From: Cellulomonas humilata
GTDB taxonomy: Bacteria > Actinomycetota > Actinomycetes > Actinomycetales > Cellulomonadaceae
Direction: 5' to 3'
DNA: 64,000 nucleotides
Assembly (NCBI RefSeq): GCF_030814415.1
Contig: NZ_JAUSVB010000006.1
Location: forward strand, 62,001 to 126,000
This document shows, one piece after another, positions 17,990 to 25,721 of the stretch (positions are counted from its first letter, which is position 1; each line of letters opens with the position of its first letter). The notes beneath the pieces are model-generated. The model did no database searches, was not told where the DNA came from, and saw nothing but the letters and a program-made list of their open reading frames with translations. Made by a program: the position numbers and the translations under genes.

Positions 17990-18760
17990 ATGACGCTGGA
18001 GCTCCGTGAGGTCGTGTCGGTCGACATCCCCGCGCCCCTGTCGAAGGTCTGGGCCTACCTGCGAGATCCGGCGCTGGTGCGCCGCTGGTACGGGTGGGAC
18101 CACGACGGTCTGGAGGCCGAGGTCCGCGCCTTCGTCGACACCGCGGTCGAGAAGCAGGACGTCGTCGGCGACGCGACCATCCACACCCTGAGCTGGCCGC
18201 ACCACGACAGGCTGACGCTGCGGTCCGCCGCGCACGAGCCCCACCGCACGCACCTGACCGTCACGCGACGCAGCCACCAGGGCATGGCCACGTTCGACGG
18301 CGTGCGCGACGAGACCGACGAGGGCTGGATCGCGTACGCCCACCAGCTGCAGTTCGCGCTGACCGTCCACCCCGACCAGGACCGGCGGACCCTGTCCGTG
18401 TTCGGGCTGCCGTCCGGCGACCGCACCGACCGGCTGCTCGACCGCGCCGGTCTGGTCGGCATCCGCGGCGTGCCCATCGGCGGGCACGTCCAGGCGCGCC
18501 GGCCCGACGGGACCCTGCTCGGCGGCACGCTCGTCTACGAGACGCCGCTCCAGCTCGGCCTGCGCCTGCACGGCATCTCCGAGATGTACCTCGTGCTCAT
18601 GGAGACCCCCGCTGCGCACACCCCGCCGCACGGCACCGTCGACGCGATCCTGTCCACGTACGGTCTCGACGACGTCACGTTCGAGCAGGTCCGCGAGCGC
18701 TGGTCGCGCTGGTGGGAGATGGCCGTGCCGCGCCGGTCGTCGCGCGTCAGCTCAGCTTGA
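17990..18760 (+). CDS. SRPBCC-family (START/AHSA1-like) protein
   Basis: A 256-aa protein. The N-terminal half fits the SRPBCC ligand-binding fold (SVDIPAPLSKVWAYLRDPALVRRWYGWDHDG, abbreviated here), typical of AHSA1/polyketide-cyclase relatives that bind hydrophobic ligands. The C-terminal half has a second, divergent region, possibly another SRPBCC-like unit. No catalytic residues are recognisable. I chose ATG 17990 because GAGG lies 8 nt upstream; GTG 17969 and ATG 17984 are in-frame alternatives. Its end overlaps by 14 nt the end of the convergent acetyltransferase gene. Confidence 0.6.
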   Translation: MTLELREVVSVDIPAPLSKVWAYLRDPALVRRWYGWDHDGLEAEVRAFVDTAVEKQDVVGDATIHTLSWPHHDRLTLRSAAHEPHRTHLTVTRRSHQGMATFDGVRDETDEGWIAYAHQLQFALTVHPDQDRRTLSVFGLPSGDRTDRLLDRAGLVGIRGVPIGGHVQARRPDGTLLGGTLVYETPLQLGLRLHGISEMYLVLMETPAAHTPPHGTVDAILSTYGLDDVTFEQVRERWSRWWEMAVPRRSSRVSSA

Positions 18761-19850
18761 GCTGCCACTCCCCGGAACCGCCGGCCGGGCGGAAGCCCAG
18801 CGCCACGTTGATGGAGAGCATGTAGGAGTTCTCCTCGGCGTTCCACGTGCCGACGCGCCGGATGGTCGGCCGCTCGGCCGCGAGGCGCTGCAGGTTCGCC
18901 GTCTTGACCAGCATGCCCAGGCGCTTGCCGCGGTGCTCCTTGATCACCAGCGTGTCGTCCTGGTGCACGAACTCGTCGCTGTTGGGCACCGCCATGAAGC
19001 AGGTGAACGCGGCGAGCGTGTGCGTCGGGACGTGCTCGGCGGCCAGCACCAGCAGCTCGAGCTCCCGCTCCTGGTACTGCTTCTCCGTGACCCGGACCCG
19101 CTCGGCGTCCCAGACGTCCTCCTCGAGGTCGAGACCACCGAGGGGCGCGTCCGTGCTCATGCGCGTGTTCAGCAGCGCGTACTCGTCCACCCACTCCTCG
19201 GGCGCGTGGCTGAGCCAGCTCACCAGGCGGTAGTCGGGTCCGGCATGGGCCTCGGCCTCGGCGCGGTGCTTGGCGACGAGGTCCGCGTCGAACGGCAGGT
19301 CGAACACCGAGTAGCGCTCGACCTGCTCCAGCGCGAAGCCTCGCTGCAGCAGGAAGCGTGAACCGGCGGCATCGGCCTCGACGCGTCCGACGCCCGTCGT
19401 CGCGGCGAGCGTGCCCGGACCCTCCGGCGGCTCGACCTGCTGGTCCGTGGCCGCCGTGACGGTGGCGCGGCCCGCGTCGCGGACCAGCGTGAGGACCGCG
19501 TCGTAGAGCGATGCCCCGACGCCCCGACGGCGCTGCGCCGGTCGCACACCGATCTCGATGCCCGCCGTGTGCGTGTTGTCCTGCAGCGGGAGGTTCACCA
19601 TCGCGTAGCCGAGGACGCGGGCCGGGTCGGGGGCGTCGTGCTCGTCGTCGGCGACCGCGACCAGGCGCGGCTTGGAGACGTACCGCTGGTCGTGCATCGA
19701 ACCCAGGACCTCCGTGGCGGTCCGCTCGAAGTCGCGGTTGCCCCACGCGTCGAGCAGCACGTCGTTCATCGCGTCCGTATAGCCGTGCAGGAGCCACGCC
19801 CCCTCAGGCGTCTCCGAGACCGGCACCTCACGGATCGACCACGTCGTCAT
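18747..19850 (-). CDS. Tandem GNAT-domain N-acetyltransferase
   Basis: A 367-aa protein with two GNAT folds. The N-terminal domain has the acetyl-CoA loop (IGVRPAQRRRGVGASL, residues about 105-120), and the second has a degenerate version (VIKEHRGKRLGMLVK, residues about 295-310). Double-GNAT proteins in actinobacteria include mycothiol synthase and aminoglycoside-modifying Eis, but neither is a clear match, so the substrate is unknown. ATG 19850 is preceded by GGAGGT and is preferred over an upstream in-frame start. It is divergent from the next gene, with only 68 nt between their starts. Confidence 0.75.
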   Translation of the reverse strand: MTTWSIREVPVSETPEGAWLLHGYTDAMNDVLLDAWGNRDFERTATEVLGSMHDQRYVSKPRLVAVADDEHDAPDPARVLGYAMVNLPLQDNTHTAGIEIGVRPAQRRRGVGASLYDAVLTLVRDAGRATVTAATDQQVEPPEGPGTLAATTGVGRVEADAAGSRFLLQRGFALEQVERYSVFDLPFDADLVAKHRAEAEAHAGPDYRLVSWLSHAPEEWVDEYALLNTRMSTDAPLGGLDLEEDVWDAERVRVTEKQYQERELELLVLAAEHVPTHTLAAFTCFMAVPNSDEFVHQDDTLVIKEHRGKRLGMLVKTANLQRLAAERPTIRRVGTWNAEENSYMLSINVALGFRPAGGSGEWQLKLS

Positions 19851-19918
19851 GACCTCCACCATCCGCCTGTCGACCGTCCGTGGCGAACCCTTTTCCGGGC
19901 CGTCGCTACTCTCACGAG

Positions 19919-20551
19919 ATGGTGTGGTTGGAGATCGTCGGCTGGGCCGGCTCGCTGCTGGTCATCGTCTCGCTCACGCAGGCGCGGGTGCTGCGCTTCC
20001 GGGTGCTGAACCTCGCCGGGGCCGTGATCGCCACGGCGTACAACACGATCGTCGGCATCTGGCCGTTCGCCGTGATGAACGGGGTCATCGCCGTCATCGA
20101 CGTCTACTGGCTGTTCCGGCTGCACCGCGAGCGGCACGACGCGCAGGTCTACGGCGTCCTCGAGGTCCCCGCCGACGACTCCGTCCTGCGCCACCTGCTC
20201 GACACGCACGCCCCCGACATCGCCCGGTTCCACCCCGCCTTCGCCGCCGCCGACCCCGCCCCGTCCGCCGCCTTCGTCGTCGTGCGCGGCGACGAGCTGG
20301 TCGGGGCCGTCGTCGTCCGGTCCGCCGGGGACGGCGTCGGCCGGGTCGACCTCGACTACGTGACGCCCCGGTACCGGGACTTCACGCCCGGCGAGTTCGT
20401 GTACCGGGACAGCGGCGTGTTCGCCGCGCACGGGTTCCGTCGGCTGGTGGTCGGCGGGTCGCCCGCGCCCGAGTCGCGCGCGTACCTGGAGCGGGTCGGG
20501 TTCCGGTCGACCTCCGACGGCTGGGAGCGCGAGGTCCCGACGGCGGCCTGA
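19919..20551 (+). CDS. Small membrane protein (YgjV-like) fused to a GNAT-like domain
   Basis: A 210-aa protein. Residues 1-75 form three hydrophobic helices like the YgjV/lipid-A-associated small membrane family (EIVGWAGSLLVIVSLTQ; NTIVGIWPFAVMNGVIAV). The remainder resembles a GNAT fold (AAFVVVRGDELVGAVVV; AYLERVGFRSTSDGWERE) without a clear acetyl-CoA P-loop. The function is unknown. The start is set at ATG 19919 because a -10-like TACTCT ends exactly 6 nt before it, the pattern of a leaderless mRNA, and no Shine-Dalgarno is present. Confidence 0.6.
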   Translation: MVWLEIVGWAGSLLVIVSLTQARVLRFRVLNLAGAVIATAYNTIVGIWPFAVMNGVIAVIDVYWLFRLHRERHDAQVYGVLEVPADDSVLRHLLDTHAPDIARFHPAFAAADPAPSAAFVVVRGDELVGAVVVRSAGDGVGRVDLDYVTPRYRDFTPGEFVYRDSGVFAAHGFRRLVVGGSPAPESRAYLERVGFRSTSDGWEREVPTAA

Positions 20552-20699
20552 CGATCGGTCGCCGCCGCTCCCGCCGTCCGTCCGTCCGCGCACTGCGCGC
20601 ACTCGCGCGCCGGGCCTCATGTCGTCGGGCGGCGCTTCGCCTGGACCCTGCTCGCGGTCCGTGTCGCGGACGCCCGCGTTCCGTACGTCCGCTAGCATG

Positions 20700-20717
20700 A
20701 GTTCGGACGACCGAACT
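20700..20717. promoter_or_regulatory. Candidate operator upstream of the Nramp transporter
   Basis: AGTTCGG (20700-20706) and CCGAACT (20711-20717) form a perfect 7-bp-arm palindrome with a 4-nt centre, 17 nt before the ATG and directly after a -10-like TAGCAT (20693-20698). A bound protein would block transcription. A manganese-responsive MntR/DtxR-type repressor is the natural guess, but no such gene is in the window. Confidence 0.55.
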
Positions 20718-20733
20718 TTCTCGAGGGTGAGCC

Positions 20734-21981
20734 ATGATCAGCAGCGCGACGGACGACGCCGTACAGCTCGCTCCACCGCGTCCTCGTCGCGCCCCGCTCC
20801 TGCTCGGTCCCGCGTTCGTCGCCGCGATCGCCTACGTCGACCCGGGCAACGTCGCTGCCAACCTCACCGCCGGTGCGCGGTACGGCTACCTGCTGCTGTG
20901 GGTGCTCGTCGCGGCGAACGCGATGGCCGTCCTCGTCCAGTACCAGTCCGCGAAGCTCGGCCTGGTCACCGGCGACTCGCTGCCGGGGGTGCTCGGGCAG
21001 CGGATGCGCCGCACCCCGCGGCTGGCGTTCTGGATGCAGGCCGAGGTGGTCGCGGCGGCCACCGACATCGCCGAGGTCGTCGGCGGTGCCATCGCCCTCA
21101 ACCTGCTGTTCGGCGTCCCGCTGCCGCTCGGCGGACTGATCGTGGGCGTCGTGTCGCTGCTCCTGCTCGCCACGCAGAACCGGTACGGGCAGCGGCGGTT
21201 CGAGCACGTCATCATCGCCCTGCTCGCCGTCATCACCGTCGGGTTCCTCGCTGGCCTGTTCGTCTCGCCGCCCGACGCCCGCGGCGTCCTGTCCGGTCTG
21301 GTCCCGCGCTTCGACGGCACCGACTCGGTCCTGCTCGCCGCCTCGATGCTCGGCGCCACCGTCATGCCGCACGCCATCTACGTGCACTCGGCCCTCGCCC
21401 GCGACCGCCACGGCCGCACCACGGGCTCGACGCTCCTGGAGATGCTGCGGTCGACCCGGTGGGACGTCGGCATCGCGCTGGCCATCGCGGGCGCCGTCAA
21501 CATCGGCCTCCTCCTGCTCGCCGCGTCGGGCCTGCGCGGTGTCCCCGGCACCGACTCGATCCCCGGCGCGTACGACGCGATCGCCGACGCGCTCGGCATG
21601 GGCATCGCGATCGCGTTCGCCATCGGCCTGCTCGCCTCCGGCCTGGCGTCCACGTCCGTCGGCGCCTACGCGGGCGCGACGATCATGGAAGGGCTGATCC
21701 ACCGCCGGATCCCCCTGCTGGTCCGCCGCGTGGTCACCCTGATCCCCGCGATCATCCTGCTGGCCGTCGGCGCCGACGCCACCTGGACCCTGGTCCTCTC
21801 GCAGGTGGTGCTCAGCTTCGGCATCCCGTTCGCGGTCATCCCCCTGGTCGCCCTGACCCGCAACCGCACGGTCATGGGCTCCCACCGCAACGGCCCCTGG
21901 CTCCACGCCACCCTGCTCCTGGTGGTCACGCTGGTGGTCGCCCTGAACGTCACCCTCCTGATCCTCCTGCTCCTGGGCTGA
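20734..21981 (+). CDS. mntH: Nramp-family divalent metal (Mn2+) transporter
   Basis: A 415-aa integral membrane protein with about 11 helices. The metal-binding residues of the family are intact: DPGN in helix 1 (Asp36, Asn39) and MPHAIYVHS in helix 6 (Met211, His213). The conserved intracellular loop AGATIMEG(L) is also present. Nramp/MntH proteins import Mn2+ (also Fe2+) with protons. ATG 20734 has GAGGG upstream. A palindrome at 20700-20717 suggests metal-responsive repression. The gene ends 70 nt before repeat array B and is convergent with the next gene. Confidence 0.92.
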   Translation: MISSATDDAVQLAPPRPRRAPLLLGPAFVAAIAYVDPGNVAANLTAGARYGYLLLWVLVAANAMAVLVQYQSAKLGLVTGDSLPGVLGQRMRRTPRLAFWMQAEVVAAATDIAEVVGGAIALNLLFGVPLPLGGLIVGVVSLLLLATQNRYGQRRFEHVIIALLAVITVGFLAGLFVSPPDARGVLSGLVPRFDGTDSVLLAASMLGATVMPHAIYVHSALARDRHGRTTGSTLLEMLRSTRWDVGIALAIAGAVNIGLLLLAASGLRGVPGTDSIPGAYDAIADALGMGIAIAFAIGLLASGLASTSVGAYAGATIMEGLIHRRIPLLVRRVVTLIPAIILLAVGADATWTLVLSQVVLSFGIPFAVIPLVALTRNRTVMGSHRNGPWLHATLLLVVTLVVALNVTLLILLLLG

Positions 21982-22051
21982 CGGGTTCGCCCACCCGTCT
22001 GCGTCCAGCTCACGCTCACGCGGCCGTCGCCGACCACGCGCTCGCTCCGGC

Positions 22052-22168
22052 GCCGCACTCGTTGGTTGGCGCCGAACTCGTCGATTGGCACCGAACTCGT
22101 CGGTCGCAACGGACGAGTTCGACCGCAGGCGACGAGTTCGACCGCAGACGACGAGTTCGGCCGCGTGG
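22052..22168. repeat. Mirrored 19-nt repeat array B (3 forward + 3 inverted units)
   Basis: This is the most regular copy in the window. Forward units of exactly 19 nt start at 22052, 22071 and 22090. After a 3-nt centre, inverted units start at 22112, 22131 and 22150. Forward core is CCGAACTCGTCGGT and inverted core is GACGAGTTCGRCCGC. It lies between the convergent mntH and DUF559-like genes and could fold into one long interrupted hairpin on either strand, so a bidirectional terminator role is possible here. Confidence 0.9.
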
Positions 22169-22181
22169 CGAGGTCGATCGC

Positions 22182-23129
22182 TCAGCCGCGAAGGGCTCGG
22201 CGTGGACGGAGCGCGGTCGTCGAGCCGGCGGGGATCAGCTGCAGGATGCGACGGGTGAGGGTCGTGCCGCGCAGGTCCTCCTTCGTCACGCGAAGGACTC
22301 GCCAGTCGGCCTCGAGAAGGGCGTCATGACGTCGTTTCTCCCGAACGAACTCGTCGGTCGCGCGTCCGTCGTACTTGCCGCGCCCGTCGTACTCCAGCGC
22401 CAGTCGCCACTCCTCCCAGCCGAGGTCGCACCAGAACGTTCCGAGCCGTGTCACGACCGGCACCTGTGTCTGCGGTGGCGGGAGGCCGTCCCTCAGGATC
22501 ACGAAGCGGGCGGCCGACTCGCCGGGAGAGTCGGCCCCGTCGTCGGCGAGCGAGATCACCGCTCGTGCGCGCGTCACACCGCGCCGCCCGGTCCGGCTCG
22601 CCAGGACGCGTTCGATCACCTCCCGATCCGCTCCAGCTCGGAGCGCTGCATCGGCGACGACGAGCCCCTGCATCGCAGGGAGGGTCGACGTGCAGTCGAC
22701 GACGGTGAGTTCCAACGACGTCACCGGCAGGCCGCCAAGGACAGCGCGCTGGTCCTCCGGAGGCACGACGGGGTGGTGCCGCACGGAGGGGTCTCGGCTC
22801 GAGCTGGCGGTGTGCCGCTGCATGAGGTGCGTCCGCGTCGGGGTGATCCACAGCGGCAGACCCCAGAGCAATGCGGCCGACTCATGGCTGAACCAGTGCG
22901 CGGCGACGAGCCGATGGTGGACGCCCACGATCCGACCGAGAGCGACGGAGAGGGATCGGTCTGGATTGTCGACTGGCTCGCCCGGCAGGTATACGCCACG
23001 GGCGATCCGCTCCCACGAGCCGGACGAGCGCCGCGCCCGCAGCACGTCGGCCGGGTTGTTGCGGGCAAGGTGCACGGTCGGCAGGACCACGGGCGGAGGT
23101 CCGGAGCGATCCGTCGGTCGTCGTGGCAT
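22182..23129 (-). CDS. AbiEi-antitoxin-like / DUF559 endonuclease-like protein
   Basis: A 315-aa protein of a type common in actinobacteria. The N-terminal half resembles the AbiEi-type winged-helix region (RARRSSGSWERIARGVYLPGEP; HWFSHESAALLWGLPLW). The C-terminal 90 residues fit DUF559, a very-short-patch-repair-like PD-(D/E)XK fold: Asp in FWCDLGW, then LALEYDGRGKYDG, Arg/Lys in VREKRRHDALLEADWRVLRV. Nuclease activity is not proven for this family. ATG 23129 follows GAGGG; upstream in-frame codons run into repeat array C and are not credible. Mirrored repeat arrays lie on both sides (22052-22168 and 23283-23361). Confidence 0.65.
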   Translation of the reverse strand: MPRRPTDRSGPPPVVLPTVHLARNNPADVLRARRSSGSWERIARGVYLPGEPVDNPDRSLSVALGRIVGVHHRLVAAHWFSHESAALLWGLPLWITPTRTHLMQRHTASSSRDPSVRHHPVVPPEDQRAVLGGLPVTSLELTVVDCTSTLPAMQGLVVADAALRAGADREVIERVLASRTGRRGVTRARAVISLADDGADSPGESAARFVILRDGLPPPQTQVPVVTRLGTFWCDLGWEEWRLALEYDGRGKYDGRATDEFVREKRRHDALLEADWRVLRVTKEDLRGTTLTRRILQLIPAGSTTALRPRRALRG

Positions 23130-23282
23130 GGCGGCACCCTCGTCGAAACATCGAGCCGCCACGGGCACTGCCACCACCTCTGTGGACGCACCTCGAGGGC
23201 GTGCGGCGGTGGGCGGATCGATCCGGTCGCCGAACTCGTCCCTCCCACCTCGCGCTGGACCCGACGCGCTGAGCCCGTACCG

Positions 23283-23361
23283 CCCGAACTCGTCGGTTGC
23301 GGCCGAACTCGCGCGTTCCAACCGACGAGTTCGGCCGCAACCGACGAGTTCGGCCGCGACC
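23283..23361. repeat. Mirrored 19-nt repeat array C (2 forward + 2 inverted units)
   Basis: Forward 19-nt units start at 23283 and 23302; inverted units start at 23324 and 23343 after a 3-nt centre. A lone forward unit (GCCGAACTCGTCCCTCCCA) lies at 23229-23247. The array ends 1 nt before the sigma-factor stop codon. The gap 23130-23282 otherwise holds only the upstream region of the DUF559-like gene. Confidence 0.88.
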
Positions 23362-23362
23362 G

Positions 23363-24673
23363 CTAGCGCGTCGACGACTCCGGTGGCACTGGGGTGGTGT
23401 CTTCCAGGTCCGACAGGCGGGACTCCAGGTGGGTGCGTTCGGTCGGGTTGGTGACCAGGGACAGCGCTGCGCGGTAGGCGGCTGCTGCTGCGGTCGGGTG
23501 GCCGGCGCGGCGGAGGAGCTCAGCGCGGACGGCGGGGACCCGGTGGTGGCGGGGGAGGGCGTCGTCGAGGCCGTCGAGCAGCTGCAGACCTGCGTCCGGG
23601 CCGGACGCCTCGGCCACGGCGACAGCGCGGGCCAGCCGGACGACCGGCGATCCGGTGAGCGCCTCGAGCTGCGCGTACAGGTCAGCGATGACGGACCAGC
23701 GGGTGTCGGCCGCCGTCGGCGCGGTGGCGTGCTCGGCAGCGATGAGCGCCTGCAGCCGGTACTCCGTCGCGAGCCGGCTCTGATGGCCGGACGGAGCCGC
23801 CGTCGACCCGGGACCGGCGGGTGCGAGGGACTCCAGGAGCGTCACGCCCTCGGTGATCTCGTCGCGGTGCCAGCGGGTGCGGTCCTGGTCCGGGAGCAGG
23901 ATCAGTGCGCCGGTCGCGTCGAGGCGGGTGTCGCGGCGGGAGTGCTGCAGGAGCAGGAGGGCGAGCAGGGAGCGGACGACGGCGCGGTCGGGCAGCAGGG
24001 AGTCGAGGACGCGCAGGAGGCGGATGGCCTCGTCGCCGAGGTCGACGCGCAGGGGGACGTCGCCGACCCCGGGGTGGTACCCGGAGGTGAAGGCGAGGTA
24101 GACGACGGTCGCGACGACGTCGAGGCGCTCGTCCAACCGCGAGGCGGCGGGTGTCGCGAAGGGGATGCCGGAGGACGCGAGCCGCTTCTTGGCGCGGGTC
24201 ATCCGGGCGGCCATGGTCGACTCCTGGACGAGCAGGAGCCGACCGATCTCGGTGGTGGTGAGGCCGACGACGAACCGCAGGGTCAGGGCGACGCGGTCGT
24301 CGGGAGCGATGGCGGGGTGGCAGCAGGCGAAGATCAGCCGGAGCTGCTCGTCGGCCACGTGGGCGCCGGGGTCGACGACGGCCGCGGCGGCGGCACGCAT
24401 CTCGTCGTCGACGACCATCAGGGGTTCCTTCTTCCGTTGGACCGCCTCCGAGCGGAGGCGGTCGAGCACGCGCCGGCGCGCGGCTGTGAGCAGCCACGCG
24501 CCGGTGTTCGTCGGGACGCCGTCGACGGGCCAGTGCCGCGCGGCGGCCTCGAAGGCGTCGGAGACGGCGTCCTCGGCCAGGTCGGGGCGTGCGAACTGGC
24601 CGATGAGCAGCCCGATGAGCCGCGACCAGTGGGCCTGCCAGGCGTCGGCGAGGGCGTCGTCGGACACGGTCAC
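23363..24673 (-). CDS. ECF42-type extracytoplasmic-function sigma factor with long C-terminal extension
   Basis: A 436-aa sigma factor. Region 2 (residues about 14-80) contains DLAEDAVSDAFEAAARHWP and the promoter-melting segment NTGAWLLTAARRRVLDRLR. Region 4 (about 110-165) contains LTLRFVVGLTTTEIGRLLLVQESTMAARMTRAK (abbreviated). The C-terminal 250 residues are an alpha-helical, TPR/SNARE-like extension that defines ECF42, a group genetically linked to YCII/DGPF proteins instead of an anti-sigma factor. Exactly that linkage is seen here. The GTG start overlaps the upstream gene's stop (GTGA, 24670-24673). It is probably autoregulated from the promoter at 25342-25368. Confidence 0.88.
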   Translation of the reverse strand: MTVSDDALADAWQAHWSRLIGLLIGQFARPDLAEDAVSDAFEAAARHWPVDGVPTNTGAWLLTAARRRVLDRLRSEAVQRKKEPLMVVDDEMRAAAAAVVDPGAHVADEQLRLIFACCHPAIAPDDRVALTLRFVVGLTTTEIGRLLLVQESTMAARMTRAKKRLASSGIPFATPAASRLDERLDVVATVVYLAFTSGYHPGVGDVPLRVDLGDEAIRLLRVLDSLLPDRAVVRSLLALLLLQHSRRDTRLDATGALILLPDQDRTRWHRDEITEGVTLLESLAPAGPGSTAAPSGHQSRLATEYRLQALIAAEHATAPTAADTRWSVIADLYAQLEALTGSPVVRLARAVAVAEASGPDAGLQLLDGLDDALPRHHRVPAVRAELLRRAGHPTAAAAAYRAALSLVTNPTERTHLESRLSDLEDTTPVPPESSTR

Positions 24674-24897
24674 GCGACGGGCCGCACCTCGAACGTGCCC
24701 GACGCGGGCAGCTGGTCCAGGACCACGTCGAGGTCCGACGCCTCGAGCACCTGGATGCCGGTCAGCGCCGACGCGGGCCCGTCGAACGTCCCGTCGCGCA
24801 GTGCGCGGTCCTGCACCGAGGTCGCCGTGTCCACGGGACCCAGTGTGATGCCGGCGGGCAGCACCGCGGGGCCGAACGCGAGGACGACGAACCTCAC
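24670..24897 (-). CDS. Small YCII-like protein
   Basis: A 75-aa ORF between a YCII protein and the sigma factor. It starts at GTG 24897, overlapping the upstream stop (GTGA), and ends overlapping the sigma-factor GTG. The C-terminal half (DGPASALTGIQVLEASDLDVVLDQLP, ending GTFEVRPVA) aligns by eye with the second half of YCII/DGPF domains ('DGPFaE...l.Gfyl.ea.dldea....p....veVRPv'), while the first strands are shortened. The tight coupling argues it is real. It may be an abbreviated DGPF protein; no function is known. Confidence 0.7.
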   Translation of the reverse strand: MRFVVLAFGPAVLPAGITLGPVDTATSVQDRALRDGTFDGPASALTGIQVLEASDLDVVLDQLPASGTFEVRPVA

Positions 24898-25292
24898 GAG
24901 GCGGTCAGAGCGTCGGCGCCGTTCACGGGGACGCCGTCCTCGAACCGTTCGGTCGGCCGGATCTCGGCGGTCTCGCCGTTGAGGACGAGCGCGGACACCG
25001 CCTCGGTCAGCGCGTCGAGCGTGGTGCGGGCGACCAGGTAGAACCCGGCCACCTGCTCCGCCGTCTCGGCGTAGGGGCCGTCGGTGACGACGACTCCCGC
25101 GCGCCCGTCGGACCGCAGCGACCGCGCCCGGGCGGCCGCACCGAGGGCCCGGGTGGCGACGATCTCCCAGCCCTGGTCGGCGCAGTGCCGGTGGAACCCG
25201 CTGTGAGCGGCCCACGCGCGCTCGGACTCCTCGGCGGTGAGCGCGGCGGCGCGGGCGTCGTCGCGGTAGAGGATGACGGTGAACTCGGCCAT
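24894..25292 (-). CDS. YCII/DGPF-domain protein
   Basis: A 132-aa protein with the YCII-related fold. It starts AEFTVILYRDD, continues with the helix containing AAHSGFHRHCADQGWEIVATRALG, and has the DGPF-type motif as TDGPYAETAEQVAGFYLVA. Proteins of this family form dimeric alpha-beta barrels; their biochemical activity is not known. First gene of the operon that includes the small YCII-like protein and the ECF42 sigma factor. An ECF42-type promoter lies at 25342-25368, and the ATG is at 25292. Confidence 0.85.
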   Translation of the reverse strand: MAEFTVILYRDDARAAALTAEESERAWAAHSGFHRHCADQGWEIVATRALGAAARARSLRSDGRAGVVVTDGPYAETAEQVAGFYLVARTTLDALTEAVSALVLNGETAEIRPTERFEDGVPVNGADALTAS

Positions 25293-25341
25293 GTCAGCTC
25301 CTGCTGATCGGGGGACGCCTGGTGCGTCCCGCTGCCCCGAT

Positions 25342-25368
25342 GACGCGCGGCTCGCGACGGGATCGACA
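25342..25368 (-). promoter_or_regulatory. ECF42-type promoter, sigma-factor operon
   Basis: Reading leftwards on the minus strand, TGTCGA occupies 25368-25363 and CGTC occupies 25345-25342, separated by 17 nt. The same TGTCGA-N17-CGTCAT arrangement precedes the two other DGPF transcription units (26153-26127 and 27313-27287). This agrees with the published ECF42 motif as I recall it, and implies autoregulation of the sigma factor. Confidence 0.8.
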
Positions 25369-25370
25369 GT

Positions 25371-25721
25371 TCACATCTGGGCGATCTCGCGGACCTCGAT
25401 CGTGTACTCCGGCAGGAGCATCGCGTGCTTCAGCACGGCCTCCCTGCTGGGCGCCGTGACCAGGTAGAAGCCGCCGAGCTGTTCGACGGTCTCGGCGAAG
25501 GGGCCGTCGGTGATCTCCGCGTCGTCGCCGGCCCGCCGCAGGGTGACGGCCGTGGTCACGGACTGGAGCGCCTCGCTCGCCAGGAACGTCACGCCGAAGT
25601 CGGCGGCCCGGTCGTCGTAGTCGCCGTGCTGCCGGTAGTACTCCGCCTTCGTGGCCTCGTCCGCGTTGTCCCAGTCACCCTCGGTGGCGTACATGAGGAG
25701 GATGAACGTCTGGAGGCTCAT
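25371..25721 (-). CDS. YCII/DGPF-domain protein
   Basis: A 116-aa DGPF protein. Motifs: FILLMYATEGDWDNADEAT at the start, YYRQHGDYDDRAAD, and the name-giving TDGPFAETVEQLGGFYLV near residue 80. ATG 25721 overlaps the stop of the preceding YCII gene (ATGA, 25718-25721), so the two are translated together from the promoter at 26127-26153. The stop codon lies only 3 nt from the -35 element of the next unit's promoter, so read-through into the sigma-factor operon is possible. Confidence 0.88.
   Translation of the reverse strand: MSLQTFILLMYATEGDWDNADEATKAEYYRQHGDYDDRAADFGVTFLASEALQSVTTAVTLRRAGDDAEITDGPFAETVEQLGGFYLVTAPSREAVLKHAMLLPEYTIEVREIAQM

Noticed and set aside
22052..22168. CRISPR array
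   Set aside because: Units are contiguous 19-mers without unique spacers, half of them are inverted, and no cas gene is present.
22130..23321. N-terminal extension of the DUF559-like protein into the repeats
   Set aside because: Extra residues would be translated from repeat array C (recurring TDEFGR); a good Shine-Dalgarno precedes ATG 23129.
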